This document shows, one piece after another, positions 6,326-7,867 of a stretch of 7,867 nt of DNA. The position numbers and the translations under genes were made by a program. The notes under the pieces were generated by a model, which saw only the letters and a program-made list of their open reading frames with translations, had not been told where the DNA came from and did not search any database. Within the stretch, counting starts at the first letter, position 1. Every line of letters begins with the position of its first letter. Source of the stretch: an uncultured Lachnospiraceae bacterium (GTDB taxonomy: Bacteria > Bacillota_A > Clostridia > Lachnospirales > Lachnospiraceae). The stretch lies in contig CAMWMM010000218.1 in NCBI GenBank assembly GCA_947175285.1, positions 1 to 7,867 of the forward strand. Reading direction: 5' to 3'.

Positions 6326-6475
6326 GTCATAATGATAATCAATAGATGCTAACTTTTCCGTGATTTCCTCCTCGCTGATATCCATATCGTCACAGAAATC
6401 CTGTAGACTTCCGTAAAAATCACGAAGTTTTAAGTTTACATAACTAAGAAGCATTGCCGGATCTTTTGGTATCAT
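6302..6475 (-). CDS. DUF4250 domain-containing small protein
   Basis: The gene encodes a 57-residue acidic, probably cytoplasmic protein without membrane segment or signal peptide. The opening MIPKDPAMLLSYVNLKLRD and the close IDYHYDKEKNQFV match what I know of the DUF4250 family, small proteins of Clostridia with no established function. The middle (SLQDFCDDMDISEEEITEKL, 23-42) looks helical. The ATG at 6475 is chosen because AAGGA (6488-6484) lies 8 nt upstream and the product begins as family members do. An ATG at 6511 would add 12 residues but has no ribosome binding site. It lies 44 bases after the HAD gene and overlaps the activase gene, so the two products are likely made together. Function is unknown; a role alongside the activase is only suggested by position. 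Confidence 0.8.
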   Translation of the reverse strand: MIPKDPAMLLSYVNLKLRDFYGSLQDFCDDMDISEEEITEKLASIDYHYDKEKNQFV

Positions 6476-6519
6476 AGTGCTTATCCTTTCTTTGTATACA
6501 TTATCAATCATGGGAAATA

Positions 6520-7269
6520 TTACAATATATTTTTCTCAATATATCGGGCTGCGCCATCCATATCATTGCTTTCCGTTATAAAATCTGCCACATCAAGAAC
6601 TTCGTCAATGGCATTGGAAACAGCGACACCCACACCGCAATTCTTTATTGACTCTATATCGTCAATATCATCTCCGAAATATACTGCTTCATCCTGCCCT
6701 ACGCCTACAGCTTTCAACATAGTCTTGATTCCATTCCACTTGGTCGATGCGGTACTCATAATCTGTATTAATTTCCCCTCTGCGACCGTCATGTAAGTAT
6801 CCGGGGGCAAAGCCTTTTTAACTTCCTGTTGTATATTGTTTTCTTCACTTCTAAGCAGTATCTTAAATATAATACTTTCCGTAGGCAAAGACGGAAATTC
6901 ACTAAAAACCGCTGCATTCCATTCGGGAATCGGAACATTCGAAAAAATACCGTTTCCTGTTTCCAACGACAATACTAAACCGGGTATATGAATTACTTTT
7001 TTCAGAATACTTTCCGCACTGGAAGGCGCAATACCATTTTCAATAATCTTGTGATGCGGCAAAACAATTCTTGCACCATTCAATGTAGTGATTGCATCAA
7101 AGCCAATTTGATTATGATAGGTTAAAATAGCTCTTTCAGGACGGGCGGTTGCTGCCATGATAAATATTCCCCTGTCATGGCACTTTTTCAGTATTGTGTA
7201 TGTATACTCCGACACGGTCTTATCTGTTCGGAGCAAAGTCCTGTCTAAATCTGTTATAATCGCTTTCAT
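6520..7269 (-). CDS. Cof-type HAD-IIB family hydrolase (probable small-molecule phosphatase)
   Basis: The gene encodes a 249-residue HAD-superfamily hydrolase with a C2B cap, the size typical of Cof/YbiV-like sugar-phosphate or nucleotide phosphatases. Motif I is DLDRTLL with nucleophile D7 and acid/base D9; Arg replaces the usual Gly of DxDGTL, a common variant in this subfamily. Motif II is T41 in AATARPERA. The cap occupies about residues 80-165. Motif III is K177 in TKWNGI, and motif IV is GDDIDD (199-204), which binds Mg2+, followed by the usual GVGVAVSNA and ADFITESNDMDGAARYI. It starts one base after the S66 stop, with a GAGG inside the end of that gene and only 4 nt before the ATG, suggesting coupled translation. 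The substrate cannot be predicted. Confidence 0.92.
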   Translation of the reverse strand: MKAIITDLDRTLLRTDKTVSEYTYTILKKCHDRGIFIMAATARPERAILTYHNQIGFDAITTLNGARIVLPHHKIIENGIAPSSAESILKKVIHIPGLVLSLETGNGIFSNVPIPEWNAAVFSEFPSLPTESIIFKILLRSEENNIQQEVKKALPPDTYMTVAEGKLIQIMSTASTKWNGIKTMLKAVGVGQDEAVYFGDDIDDIESIKNCGVGVAVSNAIDEVLDVADFITESNDMDGAARYIEKNIL

Positions 7270-7270
7270 C

Positions 7271-7867
7271 CTACCTCATCTCCATCTGCACATGGTACTC
7301 ATTTCCCTCTGCATGAATCTTCGCCATACTGCCGCAGACAACCGGCATCATCGGCGCAAGATGTCCTATATCCACATCCATAATGACAGGTACGTTATAT
7401 TTTTTAATGACTTCATATACGGCTTGATACTGGTCGAGTCCCATCATCTCCTCGCCGCAGCACACCGGTCTGCCAATCAGAAAGCCCTTGCAGTGTGCAA
7501 ACCATCCTGCATGCTCCATCTGCCACATGGCGCGGCGGATGCTCATAACATTTAAGTCGCACGCCTCTAAAAACCACACAATGCCGTCTTCTTTGTAGCG
7601 CTCCGTAAAATCGCATACTTTATCGTATTTCGTTCCCAAAAGATTCACCAGACAGTCCATGCATCCCCCTATCAGTCTGCCTGAAAAATCGAGTTCTTTG
7701 TCAGGAAATTTATATATGACAGTAGGATTGGTAACATTATAGGGCAAAAGCGGGTGTTCTTCATCTTTCAAACCGTCTCTTTCCCACATATCATAACCGG
7801 AAAATGTAAAATTCCTGCCGCATAAAACATCCATTGCATCGTACAGGGACGGATGCCACGGCTCCAT
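7271..7867 (-). CDS. S66 family peptidase (LD-carboxypeptidase / MccF-like), C-terminal part
   Basis: The last 198 codons of a gene that runs off the window are present; full-length S66 enzymes are about 300-350 residues. The family has a Ser-Glu-His triad and either trims the L,D-linked terminal D-Ala of murein tetrapeptides in the cytoplasm or cleaves related peptide conjugates (MccF). In the visible part (numbering from base 7867) GRLIGGCMDCLVNLLGTKYD (63-82) matches the conserved GG..-L..L.GT element. E101 in WFLEACDL and H169 in DVDIGHLAPMMP are the expected Glu and His. The nucleophilic Ser lies outside. The Met at the window edge is internal, not a start. It ends in TAG, which is a true stop because the next gene starts one base later. 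The choice between LD-carboxypeptidase and MccF-like activity is open. Confidence 0.88.
   Translation of the reverse strand: MEPWHPSLYDAMDVLCGRNFTFSGYDMWERDGLKDEEHPLLPYNVTNPTVIYKFPDKELDFSGRLIGGCMDCLVNLLGTKYDKVCDFTERYKEDGIVWFLEACDLNVMSIRRAMWQMEHAGWFAHCKGFLIGRPVCCGEEMMGLDQYQAVYEVIKKYNVPVIMDVDIGHLAPMMPVVCGSMAKIHAEGNEYHVQMEMR

Noticed and set aside
7246..7251. Arg in place of Gly in motif I of the HAD protein (DLDRTLL) as a sign of inactivation
   Set aside because: Both Asp residues are kept, motifs II-IV are intact, and this variant is frequent in Firmicutes Cof-type proteins.
7157..7555. 132-codon open frame on the plus strand
   Set aside because: It lies antisense across the junction of two well-supported genes, has no recognisable domain and no good ribosome binding site; it is a shadow of the minus-strand coding.

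Overview
All genes in this 7.9 kb window lie on the minus strand, so transcription runs from high to low coordinates. Base composition is moderate, with AT-rich intergenic spacers and strong AGGAG-type ribosome binding sites. The gene content (DUF4250, a DUF4445/ASKHA reductive activase, DUF975, a VanR/VanS-like pair, a GH36 alpha-galactosidase) suggests a gut-type clostridium, most likely Lachnospiraceae. This is inferred from protein families, since no rRNA or other marker is present. No stretch longer than about 130 bases lacks a gene.

Region A (7867 to 4807) reads as one tight transcription unit: the 3' part of an S66 LD-carboxypeptidase-like gene, a Cof-type HAD phosphatase (1 nt gap), a 57-residue DUF4250 protein, and an N-terminal 2Fe-2S / ASKHA reductive activase. 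The activase probably starts at a TTG that overlaps the DUF4250 stop codon. The promoter of this unit lies outside the window.

Region B (about 4806 to 1137) looks like a self-contained envelope-response operon: a DUF975 multi-pass membrane protein, an OmpR/VanR-type response regulator, a VanS-type sensor kinase and a membrane-anchored NodB-type polysaccharide deacetylase. Its upstream region carries an exact 7-bp direct repeat with an 11-bp period. That is the geometry expected of an OmpR/PhoB-family operator, so autoregulation by the encoded regulator is a reasonable hypothesis. Two abutting perfect inverted repeats sit at the regulator/kinase junction.

Region C (1136 to 1) holds a 127-base AT-rich leader and the 5' part of a GH36 alpha-galactosidase gene. 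Its reading frame is interrupted by an in-frame TAG exactly where the family has Tyr, and unmistakable GH36 sequence continues in the same frame to the window edge. This is either a nonsense-mutated pseudogene, a base-call error, or a suppressed codon. It is the sharpest anomaly in the window.

I did not find mobile elements, CRISPR arrays, tRNA or rRNA genes. The window is mostly ordinary core or accessory chromosome. The candidates for something less described are the DUF975-regulator-kinase-deacetylase operon with its phased operator, and the orphan reductive activase with DUF4250.
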